From contig NC_047068.1 of NCBI RefSeq assembly GCF_902459465.1, positions 13,229,195-13,293,194 of the forward strand: a DNA stretch of 64,000 bases. The letters run 5' to 3'. The translations under genes and the position numbers were made by a program. The DNA is from Asterias rubens. Taxonomy: Eukaryota; Echinodermata; Asteroidea; Forcipulatida; Asteriidae. Positions 22,359 through 33,200 of the stretch are shown in pieces (within the stretch, counting starts at the first letter, position 1; every line of letters starts with the position of its first letter). Under the pieces are notes generated by a model, which saw only the letters and a program-made list of their open reading frames with translations, searched no databases and had not been told where the DNA came from.

Positions 22359-23489
22359 ATGGATCCCTCCTTGTCTACAGCTGGATCTTCCTACCGCGTG
22401 GCAAGACTTCCATTTAAAGGAATACATTTCTTGAGAGCAACCTCAAAAGATGACACTTCGTCTCGGCGTAAAGAATCAAAATCTAAGGAGTTCCATTTCG
22501 AAAACAGCACAAAGGCAGGTCTAGTTGCAAGAGACTTTTATGAGAGTGTCATATCAACAACACCAACGTCAACAAGGTCTCCAACTCAAAACAAGAAGGG
22601 TCACTTAATATCTGAACAGAGTGACCCCAAGTTAATAAAGAAAAACACACCCAAGCCAGTGAGCAGCCAAAGGCAGTCTGAGAGAGTTCAAACGAGAAAT
22701 AAACATCAGTTCTTACGCAGTGCACAAGAAGGGGATGTCAAAGCAGTTGAGTCGTTGTTGTGTGAGGGCAGTGTTGATATCAACGACGTTGATGACTTTG
22801 CTTGGACAGCATTAATGTGTGCCAGTTACAGTGGTCAGAGGAACGTTGTGTCGCTATTACTCAGGAAAGGTGCATTGTGGGAAAATAATCGCAACAAAAG
22901 CGGTCAGACTGCGTTGGATCTTGCCCGGAGAGCTGGCCATCTTAATATTGTTGGAATGCTTGAAGGAATTGAGTCAATGGGGACCAGTAAAGGTAACCAA
23001 ACGGAAAAACAAGCCAAGTTTGCAAAGTCCTGGTGTGACATCTGCCGCCTTGAGTATCGCAAACACGAATCTAGACGACACCAGCACAAATCTTCGACTG
23101 TGCACCAGTTTAACTGTCAGCATAAACCGACGTCGACAATGTACTACATTCCAGAAAGCAATGTGGGATTCCAGCTAATGATGAAAGAAGGCTGGGACAA
23201 AGAAAAGGGTCTGGGAAGAGATGGTGCGGGCCAAAAATTCCCGGTCAAAACGATATTGAAGAGAGATCGCAAAGGACTTGGTGCGGCTGACAGGGAGGAT
23301 GAAGCTTCCAAAGCAAGGGTGACTCACTTCAAGCCTTTTGATGTTCAGGCAGTGAAACGGCCTCGACAACGAGAGGAAAAGAAAGTAATGAAAGTTAACA
23401 CTCTTAATAAACGCCAGAAGAAACAATCTCATAAGAAAGAGAAAGACTGGGAGCGGGATTTCAGACAATCTTTTCATCTCAGTTTGTGA
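22359..23489 (+). CDS. GPANK1: GPANK1: ankyrin-repeat and G-patch protein
   Basis: Complete single-exon frame of 376 residues (human protein is of similar length). Order: basic, Ser-rich N-terminus; two to three ankyrin repeats at about 116-205 (FLRSAQEGDVKAVESLL, DFAWTALMCASYSGQ, SGQTALDLARRAGHLNIV); a CDIC...H...H zinc-finger-like segment at about 226-250; a G-patch at about 270-316 (GWDKEKGLGRDGAGQ, then DRKGLGA); a Lys/Arg-rich tail, probably nuclear. G-patch proteins usually bind and stimulate DEAH-box RNA helicases; the exact role of GPANK1 is not known. The start is fixed by the acceptor two bases upstream. In humans it lies in MHC class III, like DXO and STK19 here. Confidence 0.93.
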   Translation: MDPSLSTAGSSYRVARLPFKGIHFLRATSKDDTSSRRKESKSKEFHFENSTKAGLVARDFYESVISTTPTSTRSPTQNKKGHLISEQSDPKLIKKNTPKPVSSQRQSERVQTRNKHQFLRSAQEGDVKAVESLLCEGSVDINDVDDFAWTALMCASYSGQRNVVSLLLRKGALWENNRNKSGQTALDLARRAGHLNIVGMLEGIESMGTSKGNQTEKQAKFAKSWCDICRLEYRKHESRRHQHKSSTVHQFNCQHKPTSTMYYIPESNVGFQLMMKEGWDKEKGLGRDGAGQKFPVKTILKRDRKGLGAADREDEASKARVTHFKPFDVQAVKRPRQREEKKVMKVNTLNKRQKKQSHKKEKDWERDFRQSFHLSL

Positions 23490-23555
23490 AGTGTTTGCCA
23501 GTTATGTCTAGGACGATAACAATATTGTTATTCATGTTTATTGTCAAAGACCAGG

Positions 23556-23690
23556 GTGGATTTTACAATGAGTAAAGACTAGTCTTATCTCGAGTTAGGA
23601 AGAGTTACTCGTCCTACCATAGGACTAGCCTAAAGTTTTTAATATCCCCTAGGTTAGGACTAGTCCTAACTCTTTGTGAAATCGACCCCA
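23556..23690. repeat. Short MITE with gtgaaatcgac end
   Basis: Second copy of the element at 4396-4558: gactagtcttatctcgagtta / taggactagtcctaactc arms and the terminal tttgtgaaatcgacccc. It lies just after the GPANK1 stop, perhaps in its 3' UTR. Confidence 0.75.
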
Positions 23691-23981
23691 GAAGGCCCAT
23701 CTGCACTTTATGTGACTCAAAATATGTAAATGAAACAACAAACCTGTAAAAGGTGAAGCTTAATCTTTCATTGAATTCACAAGAAAAGTGTGGAAAAAAA
23801 ACTTGCCATTCTTACTGTTTTATTTTAGACTTGTGAGATCAAAACTAAAATTTCTCATAACAAAAGGTCATTTGAGGCAAAAATATTTCAATGGTAGTTT
23901 TCCACTTGTAGTATCTTTACATCTAATACAATCTGAACATTCAATCTCACCCTTTGAAAAACGTTTATTTAAAGTTAGAAA

Positions 23982-24680
23982 CAAACAAAAAATCCAAAAT
24001 AAAGCAACAGGTTACAAAAGCACTATTATGATAACTGAAAAATCATTTTTATTACATATTTCTTTTACTGTATCCATAAAAAACACTAGATGCTACTAAA
24101 GTATTGAACAAAACCCTATCATACCAATTAAAAAAACATGTAAATGATTTTTAATCATTTTGAGACCAAAGTAGCCTGCAAGATGATTACAATTTTAAAA
24201 TCAATATGTACCAGCCACAAATGGCAAAAGAAAGTATTTACAAAGCTCCATTGAATATTGACAGCCAGAGATGAAATACAGGCAGCTCAAAACTACACTA
24301 AAGTGTAAAAATCCTGCCACCCTGTCAATCTAGAAAGAAACAAAAAATCCAAAATAAAGCAACAGGTTACAAAAGCACTATTATGATAACTGAAAAATCA
24401 TTTTTATTACATATTTCTTTTACTGTATCCATAAAAAACACTAAATGCTACTAAAGTATTGAACAAAACCCTATCATACCAATTAAAAAAACATGTAAAT
24501 GATTTTTAATCATTTTGAGACCAAAGTAGCCTGCAAGATGATTACAATTTTAAAATCAATATGTACCAGCCACAAATGGCAAAAGAAAGTATTTACAAAG
24601 CTCCATTGAATATTGACAGCCAGAGATGAAATACAGGCAGCTCAAAACTACACTAAAGTGTAAAAATCCTGCCACCCTGT
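23982..24680. repeat. Tandem duplication, two copies at 355-bp spacing
   Basis: Copy 1 is about 23982-24325 and copy 2 about 24337-24680. They differ at one or a few bases (ctagatgc against ctaaatgc). Each begins near caaaaaatccaaaataaagc, so each carries an AATAAA that could serve as a GPANK1 poly(A) signal. Near-identity implies a recent duplication or an assembly error. Confidence 0.9.
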
Positions 24681-24878
24681 TAACAGCTTTATTTCCAAGT
24701 CTAACAAGTAACAGTTGCTCCAGGGATAAATTATTTCATTTTTGTGTTACCCTACACTGATGTGTGATGAAGCATTGTATTGACTTGACTGTATCTTTTG
24801 AGTCAATGTGTCCCCATGTGTTATATAGAGTGTAGTGATCATTCAAGGCGATGTGGTATTTACACGCTTACAATCCAC

Positions 24879-25073
24879 CGATCAATTCAGCTCCGCCCAT
24901 GGCGCACCTGTGAGCAAGAACACGAGAGCCTCTCAGCTCTAATACCATTCCTAACTCTGCCGCGCACGGCAAGCATACACGCACGCATGTCAGACTTTAT
25001 AGTGTCAGACTTTTGGTTGTGCATCGGGTTGTGATTAGTCAATACGCAATGGGGCGGAGCTTAATGGATCGAT
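24879..25073. repeat. MITE with agctccgcccat ends
   Basis: Left end cgatcaattcagctccgccc, right end ggggcggagcttaatggatc, inverted with a few mismatches. No coding content. Confidence 0.7.
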
Positions 25074-25671
25074 CTAGTACAGGGCTAGAAAATTAGCCTT
25101 GGACCGCAGGCCTGAGGCCAGTGATTTTAGAGTTGGGCCAGTAATCTCACAACCAGACAAGCCCTGTGGTCTTGTAAAATCAATAAATAATACAAGGCTA
25201 CCTCATTTTAGTCATTGTGTAAAATCTTTGTGAAAAAAAATTGGTATCAAAGTACGCCTTACCTTACACTAAAGATAATGAAATCTACGTACATGCATGG
25301 AGATCTTCTCGTATTATGCTTGTTCAACTCATTTTGATTGTGGTCTGAGAAAAACAAATGCTGGTCTTGTAAACATTTTGAGCTACATGCCTTCAGTGTT
25401 TAGGTTTTTACTCCTGAATTCGAGCCATAATAATTTGTTTGAGCAATTTGACTCCTAAAACGTGGCAGAAAGCAGCTGTGTGTGGTGCAACAGGACCCAA
25501 TTTCATTCAGCTGTTTTTTTCAAAATGAGTGGGGTAGCACATGTACAGTATTTTGACTGGTAATAACCTAGTTTTGCTAGGCAAGATTTTGTGCTTACAG
25601 GCTTATAGAATTTGGCTGAGGTCATACTGAACTCTGTGGTTTTGCCATCCCCCACCAACCCCAAATGACCA

Positions 25672-25856
25672 GGGCCCAATTCCATAATGCTGTTAAGCAG
25701 CAAATACTGCATAGCAAATTTCTTTGCTAAGCAAACAATGAGCGGGACACCAGTTACAACAATAACACTTTTATGGAATATTGGCAGTTTCTGTTAAGCA
25801 TGATTTTCTGTGCTTAGCAAATATTTATGCTTACATGCTTTATGAAATTAGGCCCA
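25672..25856. repeat. MITE with gggcccaatt ends
   Basis: Copy of the 13867-14107 family: gggcccaattccataatgc at left, gctttatgaaattaggccca at right. It ends about 40 bp from the DXO stop codon and so may form part of the DXO 3' UTR. Confidence 0.8.
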
Positions 25857-25897
25857 CGTCTAGTTTCAGGACCTTATGGCACTGCCTTTAAAGTAAA

Positions 25898-28452
25898 TTA
25901 CGATGTACTTGAAGATGAGTCTGAGCTAGTCGACTCAGTAACCGGTCTCAACTCTGGTAAAAACTGACTGGTGTACCATTCTGGTAAAAACCGGTGCTCC
26001 TCTCCTTTGTGTACTGTGTAGGAGATCGTACTGTCCCCTGGTTTACGCTCTAAGAGATATACCACGCTGCAACGGGAGGATATGTAGCAGAGAGGGTTAA
26101 TCAATCAATCATAAAAAATCAAAAGTTTGCTCAAAAATTAAAAATTATTTTAGCATGTACAACATACAACCAGTAAATATGTTGTAATGCTAAAATAATT
26201 TTTGTCTCCTGAGTAAAAAAATTATTTTCGTTTAAAAACTACAGCACCTCAGCAAGTATTATATTAAACCATAATCTTCAAACAGTGTTAATCTGTGGAC
26301 ATTGTGTTTTGTGTTACAAAATGTACCCAAACCCTTTAATGCCAAGGAAACCAGACTTAAACACCGACCTGATGAGCAATAATGGCTCAGGACAGACTCA
26401 AACTTACTTACTTGAAACCTTAATGGACAATTATTCGGTAGGAGGGGTGAGTTTTGGTGAACAATGTGGGTGAAGATGAGGGAGGGGGGGGGGGGGTGGT
26501 ACCAACCTGGGATCATCAATTACAGTCACCGTCTTGATGAAGTTGAGGAGCTTCTCAAACAGGTTGAAGCAAACGTTCCCGCCCCAGCCTCCCTACAAAT
26601 GCCAGAATACACAATAATTAAATGCTACAAGGGTGTGAAAGTGATCACTTTGGAAACAAGCTCATTAACTTAAGTTTTGTTGATGGAACATGGGTATTTA
26701 TATATTCACTCTATGTGAGGCTTCTGATTGGTTTACTTTCACTCATTTTTCTCTACATGGAATTTAATCAAGAAGAGCATGACGACTTCCTTCTTTGAAA
26801 ATATGCCGGGTCAAACTCTAAGTAAGGCAAACGGACCCGGAATTACGCAGAGGCCTAAGCTCTATTGCTAAATTTTAAAGATCTCAGACGAAAAAATTGA
26901 TTATTTTCAAAAAATAGCCCAGACTTCCTTTTTTCAAAAAGGCAGAACCATAAACATGTTTATTTTTTTACATTTGGCCTAAAGATTCTGTTGGTATTTC
27001 TTTACCATGGATAACCCTGGCATCTCGGCTGTCTTGAAATCCTTAAGTTCTTCCACCACACCATCATCGTTACGGAAGCCACAGACAACCTTGGGGATAC
27101 CCACGAGGAATGACTGTGCCCACCATCGAAGTAACTTGAATCTGAAAACACAACAATCAAAACACATCACAAACATTCATTTACTGAGCCTCAAAGTAGC
27201 CCAACTTGCATCTGTTATGTATTGGGTTCCTTATAACTTTTGTTTACTTTAAAGACACCTCACTTGGTGTATCTCAACATATGCATAAAATAACAAACCT
27301 GTGAACATTTGAGCTCAATTGCTTGTCGAAGTTGCGAGATAATAATGGTAGAAAAAAACACCCTAGGCACACAAAATTGTGTGCTTTTAGATGCTTGATT
27401 TCGAGACCTCAAAATTTAAACCTGAGGTCTCAAAATCAAATTCGCAGAAAACAACGTCACTTCAGAGGGAGCCGTTTCTCACAATATTTTATACTATCAA
27501 CCTCTCCCCATTACTCATTACCAAGTAAGGTTTTATGCTAATAATTATTTTGAGTAATTACCAATAGTGTCCACTGTTTTTAAATTGTCTGATTTGGTTT
27601 TACACTGATGTGTGAAGCAATGTATACTCTGTACTTTCCAGTTTTTGTCCCATTTTTGCCTTTCAGTTGTAAAGGACTTAATTGTGGCATCAATTACTTA
27701 AAGAAGCTCCAGAAATTTCCAACAAATATTACCACGGGTGGACACAAACAATTGTTTTTATATACTGACACGAACTGGTTAAAAAACAATTGAACACACC
27801 TGTGAAAGCTGCTCTTGTTTTTGGGTGTATACCACTGTCGACTTGTCTTCAGTTCAACATAGTTTTCTGGTGGCTTCAGTTGAGACTTGAGCTCACAGCA
27901 ATCTACCTCCCCACCATAGAGAAGCTGGTGATTACAGAGTTGTGACCGAACCACACTGCAATATGCTTCAAGGTTGTTCACTGGCTGAACAGTGTCGGGG
28001 GATTTCTTGCCATCTTCTGTAGAATACAAATCAAAAGTATTAAATCGTTGCGGTACCTGCTGTTAAAATATAAGGATTCGAACTGCCTCTAGCTATCGGG
28101 CATCTCCGTGGTCTAGTTGGTAAGACGCTACTCTCGAATTGCAAGGGTCGTGGGTTAGAACCCACCCGAGTATTAATTTTAACTCTTTTTTTTTCACAGA
28201 ACTCGGGGGAAGTACTGAGCTAGTATACAGTGCTAACAAACATTGGTGTATACAGTTAAAAGCAAAATGAATAATGTTTCCTTATCCCTGATGCAAATTT
28301 AACATCTATTAGCTTAGAACTACATGTGCATGCCGAATTTGTTTGATCATTTATTTATTTATTTTTGTTTTAGGTTTGGAGGGGGGGGGGGGGGGGACAC
28401 GACTGCTGTACAAGAGGAATATCTTGTGTTTTCAGTATGTGAGCGTTGGAGG

Positions 28453-28483
<31 letters not shown>

Positions 28484-31347
28484 CGGAGGGACACCCTCTG
28501 CTCCATCAGTCAGATCATTCTCCAAGCACTCAAAACTTGTTTTGTAGGCCCGAGTTCTCCCTTATTCTAGACCAAGAACCTACAGACCAGTGCATCACCA
28601 GAAACACAAAACTACAGTTTGGACTTAATGTGGACTACTTTTTTTGCTTTTTCGGGTGACTGCTTTAGTTTTTTCATAATTTTGAAGGCTCAGGGAGACT
28701 TTAAAAATCCTGAAAAATCCTGAAACTAGAGAGGACTTTTTTTCCCATTTCCTTTTCCCCTAATGAAGTTCCTCACCACTAGTGACATACTGCTCAAACT
28801 TGTAGCCTCCGTACGTGCACATCTTCTCCCAGTAGTTCATTCCCTGTCTCCTCTTTCTGTCTTGCTCTGTCTCCACTTCACTGATGTAGATGGTCCCCCT
28901 GAACAGCGTTGCTGCCATCTCCCATCCCTCACGGTTCTCATAAGCTGTGCAGAGGAATTTTGTGAAGTGGCCACGCCATGCTAGGAAGTCAACACCTAAG
29001 CTGTTTGAGAAATAAATAAGCTAGTTAATAAAGGCTAGAATTTTACCCTGTTAACACCGAAGCCAGTGATTTCAGTGTTGGGCCAGTAAGCTCAAGACAG
29101 TCCGGTGGTTCTGGTTTTTTTGTCTTCAGTTCAACATATCTCTGTTTCAAAAGAATGATGTTCAAATGTTGAGTTTGAAGTCTCGGATATATCTTTGATT
29201 CCAATAAAACAGAAGAGATATAATCTTCTCCCGGATGTTTTGTTTAAAGCCAGTGGACACTATTGGTAATTGTCAAAGACTAGTCTTCACAGTTGGTGTA
29301 TCTCAACATATGCATAAAATAACAAACCTGTGAAAATTTAGGCTCAATCGGTCGTCGAAGTTGCGAGATATTAATGAAAGAAAAAAACACCTTGTCACAC
29401 GAAGCTGTGTGCTTTCTGATGCTTGATTTCGAGACATCAAATTCTAAACTTGAGGTCTCAAAATCAAAATCGTGGAAAATTACTTCTTTCTCGAAAACTA
29501 CGTCACTTCAGAGGAAGCTGTTTCTCACAATCAACCTCTCCCCGTTACTAGTAATAAAGAAAGGTTTTATGATGATATTTATATTGAGTAATTACCAATA
29601 GTGTCCACTGCCTTCAAATGAAACGGTTTAAACGATGAAACTTAGTCCTCATTTTGATTCTCGTCTCTTTTCATATTGATTCTGGTCTTGTCAATAAAAT
29701 CCTGGGCCAGTAAAGATTCTGAGTTACAAGTTCTGTGGTCTTGAGGTCTATTTCACTAATGTTGCTGAAAACTAACATCATAATTGTGAGAGAGATGCAT
29801 ACATGTACTACCTTAAAGCCATTATACACTTTCGGTAAACAGTATTGTCCAAGTCCCACACTTCGTGTATCACAACTTATATAAAAAAATATTAAACAAA
29901 CCTGTGAAAATTTAGGCTCAATCGGTCATCGGAGTCGGGAGAAAATAACGGGAAAACCCACTCCTGTTTTCGCGCGCTTCGCAGTGCAATGACAATAAAT
30001 AAATCCATAATTCTCGCTATCGAGAATTGATATTGTTTTAATGTTTTCTCAAAAAGTAAAGCATTTCATGGAACAATATTTCAAGAGAAGTCTTTCACCA
30101 TTACCTTCTGTAAACCGTGTAAATTATTTGTAAATCTGTGAACTTTTTTCTTTTTTTTCTCATCGAAAGTGTATAATGGCTTTAAAGCCATTGGACCCTT
30201 TCGGTAAACAGTGTTGGCCAAGGCCCACACTTTGTGTACCACAACTTCTATATCAAATAACAAACCTGTGAAAATTTAGGCTCAATCGGTCATCGGAGTA
30301 GGGAGAAAACAACGGAAAAACCCACCCTTGTTTCCACGCGTTTCGCCATGTCATGACATGTGTTTAAAATAAATCCGTAATTCTCGTTAACGAGAATTTA
30401 TATTGTTTTGCTGTTTTCTCAAAAAGTAAAGCATTTCATGGAATAATATTTCAAGAGAAGTCTTTCACCATTGCCTTCTGTAAACCCTGTAAGTTGTTTG
30501 TAAATCTGTGAACTTTTATTTTTTTTCCTGAACCAAAAGGGTCCAATGGCTTTAAAGAAAATCAGCCGAAAAAGTTCACCCACTACAATGTTTTTCTTGG
30601 CATTTTATTACAGGTAAAGGTATAGTTCAACTTAAGTAATCAATTCTTAAAACAGATCATTAAAATATGAATGCACTTTTGAAAACTAGTCTTTATAAAG
30701 CCAATGGACACTATTGGTAATTACTCAAAATAAATGTAAGCATAAAAACTTACTTATAATGAGAATACTGGTCTTTAACAATTACCAATGGTGTCTAGTG
30801 CCTTTAACCAAGTTAGTTCCCTTGAAATGTTTTACCTCTCAATCAAGTTGTCTTCTTTACTTTCACTATAAGACACTCCCATAGTCTTCTCAGGTCGCAA
30901 AAATACCTTCTTGTTGCTTAAAATCCATTTCAGAAGATTATTTAATCTGTCTTTGATTTCCTCATTTCTTTTTACGAAGATCTCATATCCCTTCCTGAGG
31001 TCAAAGTTCAACCCGTCTCTGTATTTTGGTGGTAGGTAGTATCTGAGACGGCTGGCATCATTCGCAAAACTTTTGTCAACTTTCAACGAAAAGTGACCAA
31101 TCTCTTGGGGCTTCTTAAAGTAGGGAAAGTTTTCGTTGAAAGTTGAGGTCGGCCTCACGGCGAAAGTTCTTTGTTTTTGTGGACGATGTGGCGAGCGAGC
31201 TCGGCTATTACCATCCCTCTGTTGATGACTGCTGGAGTGAGAAGGCCTTGGCTCGGACGATTGACTTCTCGGTTGCTGTTCTGAGTCTAGAACTTTCCGA
31301 CGTTTTTCTTGTCCCTGATCTTCCTCGTTGTCTATTGATCTTTTCAT
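25898..31347 (-). CDS. DXO: DXO/DOM3Z: decapping exoribonuclease
   Basis: Six coding exons with GT-AG introns and matching phases: 30836-31347, 28777-29000, 27800-28016, 27006-27141, 26507-26592, 25898-26066; 447 residues (human about 396). The family enzyme removes incomplete 5' caps and NAD-type caps and then degrades RNA 5'-3', in nucleus and cytoplasm. Seen: the N-terminal FSLKVDKSF...LRYYLPPKY...NFDLRKGY block; AWRGHFTKFL; the catalytic GGEVDC (E282, D284) and YVELKTS (E300, K302); LLRWWAQSFLVGIP; CFNLFEKLLNFI; FLPEWY near the C-terminus. The first about 65 residues are a Ser/Arg/Gln-rich extension. An acceptor (ttgttcttcag) lies one base before the ATG, so a 5' UTR exon is upstream. It is head-to-head with STK19, as in human MHC class III. 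Confidence 0.95.
26100..26339. repeat. Half copy of the palindromic actacagcacctcag MITE
   Basis: Carries aaaaactacagcacctcagc and the terminal atctgtggacattgtgtttt...acccaaaccctttaa; the left arm is reduced. In DXO intron 5. Confidence 0.7.
27251..27583. repeat. Main MITE family, left end shortened
   Basis: Starts aaagacacctcacttggtgt (part of the left terminus is missing) and ends aattaccaatagtgtccact. In DXO intron 3. Confidence 0.8.
28100..28175 (+). repeat. tRNA-derived repeat
   Basis: Has an A-box-like tggtctagttggtaagac, an anticodon-arm-like segment and a T-arm gtgggttagaacccac. The acceptor ends do not pair and the B box is off consensus (TTAGAA for TTCGAA). Read as a SINE head or tRNA relic in DXO intron 2, not an active tRNA gene. 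Confidence 0.55.
28381..28483 (+). repeat. Two long G tracts (16 G and 30 G)
   Basis: G runs at 28381-28396 and 28454-28483 in DXO intron 2 (C-rich in the DXO transcript). Such runs can form G-quadruplexes on the + strand and their exact length is error-prone in assemblies. Confidence 0.9.
29245..29617. repeat. Main MITE family, full copy
   Basis: Ends aaagccagtggacactattg and caatagtgtccactgccttc; internal gagacatcaaattctaaact hairpin. In DXO intron 1. Confidence 0.88.
29815..30557. repeat. Two MITE copies joined head to tail
   Basis: Copies 29815-30186 and 30185-30557 share the joint ggctttaaagcca. Each starts aaagccatt...ctttcggtaaacag and ends ...gtaaatctgtgaac...ggctttaaa, and each has a central attctcg...cgagaat hairpin. 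They are clearly separate insertions or a tandem duplication of one family; the copies differ at many sites. In DXO intron 1. Confidence 0.85.
30697..30807. repeat. Main MITE family, internally deleted copy
   Basis: Both ends are present (aaagccaatggacactattg and accaatggtgtctagtgcct) but only about 110 bp remain. It lies next to the end of DXO exon 1. Confidence 0.8.
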
Positions 31348-31688
31348 ACTGAAGAACAATAAGGTACAAAATATATGAGATAATTATTTAGCAGTTGGAT
31401 ATTTTACTGATGATTAACTAACCCAAAATGCTGTTTAACCGGCAGATCAGGTGCCCTCCTTGACACATACAATAAAGCGTACATGAGTAGCCGACAAAAT
31501 ATTAAATTACTGAATGTATCGTCCACATTCTGATTTTTAAAGGAAAATAAAGACTGCATTGCGTCATGATAAAATGGCACTTTGGATATGTTTCACAATT
31601 GGTTTTTGATTAAACCTAATATAAACTATAAATACAACAAAGAAACAGATTTTTGTTAGATTGATTATGATAGTTGTACTCAGAACAT

Positions 31689-31746
31689 GAGGTTCGTTCC
31701 GCTATCGTCTCCACACAAACAGTGAGACGATAGCGGAACGAATCTC
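31689..31746. repeat. 23-bp-arm hairpin, gaggttcgttc family
   Basis: Arms gaggttcgttccgctatcgt... and ...acgatagcggaacgaatctc pair with one mismatch around a 12-nt loop. Diverged relatives are at 20802-20890 and 34414-34485. Confidence 0.85.
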
Positions 31747-32104
31747 TTCAATCATAATATTTCAGAGAGTAGACATGATGATTGTATTTTGATGATTGTA
31801 CTTTGAATAGATTGAATGATTGATGGGATATAACAGCAAAAAAGTTACAATCATACACTTTAAAGAAAATCAAATCAACGACAGACTGTAAGTGCAAAAA
31901 TAAACATTTCAAGTTAAACATTTATAGTTTATAAATTTATACATTGTATTTGTATTATTAAAGTGTAACCATGGAGGAAGGTAACTCAACATTAACTAAG
32001 GGAATTAAAAGGGAAGTGACAAGTTCTTAAACTGCTTTTAAAACCGGCAGGGTCGCGGGGGCCTTTGTCGCGACCCTGCAAGGTATTAAACGGCAGTTTA
32101 AGAA

Positions 32105-32560
32105 CGAGTCACAACTCTAAGTCCCATTCATTTAATGTCTTTTTGGTTAAAAGACGTAATAAAGTATGAAACTCTAAAAAAAATTATCTGATTTCTGATG
32201 CCCATGAGCTCTGTACGTGTGTTGCATTTTTATGACTGAGACAGTTTTCGGATATGCATTCGTGCGCGTAGTATGCATCTATTAATTCTAAACCTATCTG
32301 AAAACAACCGGTTAATAAACAGCTCCAGCTGGTCATTATCAACCGTTTAAACACCCCCACGTGACGCACTCTCCACCAATAGGAGACTTTCCAATGCTAG
32401 GTGGCAGCAGACATACCGGGTAAGTTTCCATTGTTTACGTAGTTCTGAACATGCGCATAATTCTGAGAACAATGGATTTACCCGGTAAGTCTGCTGCCCT
32501 CTATCGTCCCAGAAAGTCTCCCATAGGAATAGCAAAACTGTCTGAGGTATTTATGAATGT
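32105..32560. repeat. Interspersed repeat interrupted by a hairpin element
   Basis: Outer sequence matches 44199-44575 (shared words: gaaaacaaccggtta, agctggtcattatcaaccgt, acacccccacgtgac, actgtctgaggtatttatga). Between about 32382 and 32522 an extra segment with inverted ends ggagactttc / gaaagtctcc and inner tttacccggtaa... / accgggtaa is inserted; the flanks both read ataggA. Confidence 0.75.
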
Positions 32561-32969
32561 TAATTAATTAACTTTATTATTTAAACATTTTAATTAAAAT
32601 TTAACTATTAATTAAGTAAGTTAATTAATGTTTAATCTTTGTTTGTTGTGAAAAGCCGAAGGAAGTTTTGGGAGTTTGGATTGCGACAATTGCAACTTGA
32701 ACTATAGCTGGGAATTCCTCCAAATCATCCCTAACTAGTATTTTAATTGACGATTTTTAACTTACTTTTATTTTAAAGTTTTACTCAACAGAACGTTTGC
32801 CTCGTGATGTAGTGATGTGCTGCCTCCACCCATGAAGAATCGGGGGAAGTACCGTACCTCACAAAACCACAAAACACATTGACATCAGAAATTTAGTATG
32901 GTGCCCTTAATGCGTAGCTTTAGAAAACCTGCAAACGGATTCTAGATGTCAGACAATCCTGACCTTGAC

Positions 32970-33200
32970 CTATATACAACGTACAAAAAACCGCATGGTG
33001 GCGCTGTTGTTGTGTTTTCTGATTGCATAACACAGTGGATTACTAAAACCTCTCACATCACATTGAGCAGATCGAGATCCTGTATGTTCTAAACAAGTGG
33101 CAATATCTGATTCACGGAGGCAACTGGAGTCACGGCAACCTGGATCTGTGAGGCCACATAATAATAATAATAATAATAAAACGAGGATTGATTTATCCAT
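32970..33200 (-). CDS. Possible small secreted Cys-rich peptide (doubtful)
   Basis: 76-codon frame with ATG in good context (tccATGG). It opens MDKSILVLLLLLLLCGL, like a signal peptide, followed by a Cys-rich region (about seven cysteines) to a stop. However the Leu run is encoded by an (AAT)n microsatellite, so the signal-like start may be chance. No homologue recognised. It lies between DXO and STK19. Confidence 0.2.
   Translation of the reverse strand: MDKSILVLLLLLLLCGLTDPGCRDSSCLRESDIATCLEHTGSRSAQCDVRGFSNPLCYAIRKHNNSATMRFFVRCI

Noticed and set aside
28100-28175. Functional tRNA gene
   Set aside because: Acceptor stem does not pair and the B box is off consensus; treated as a tRNA-derived repeat. 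The same reasoning applies to 35293-35372.
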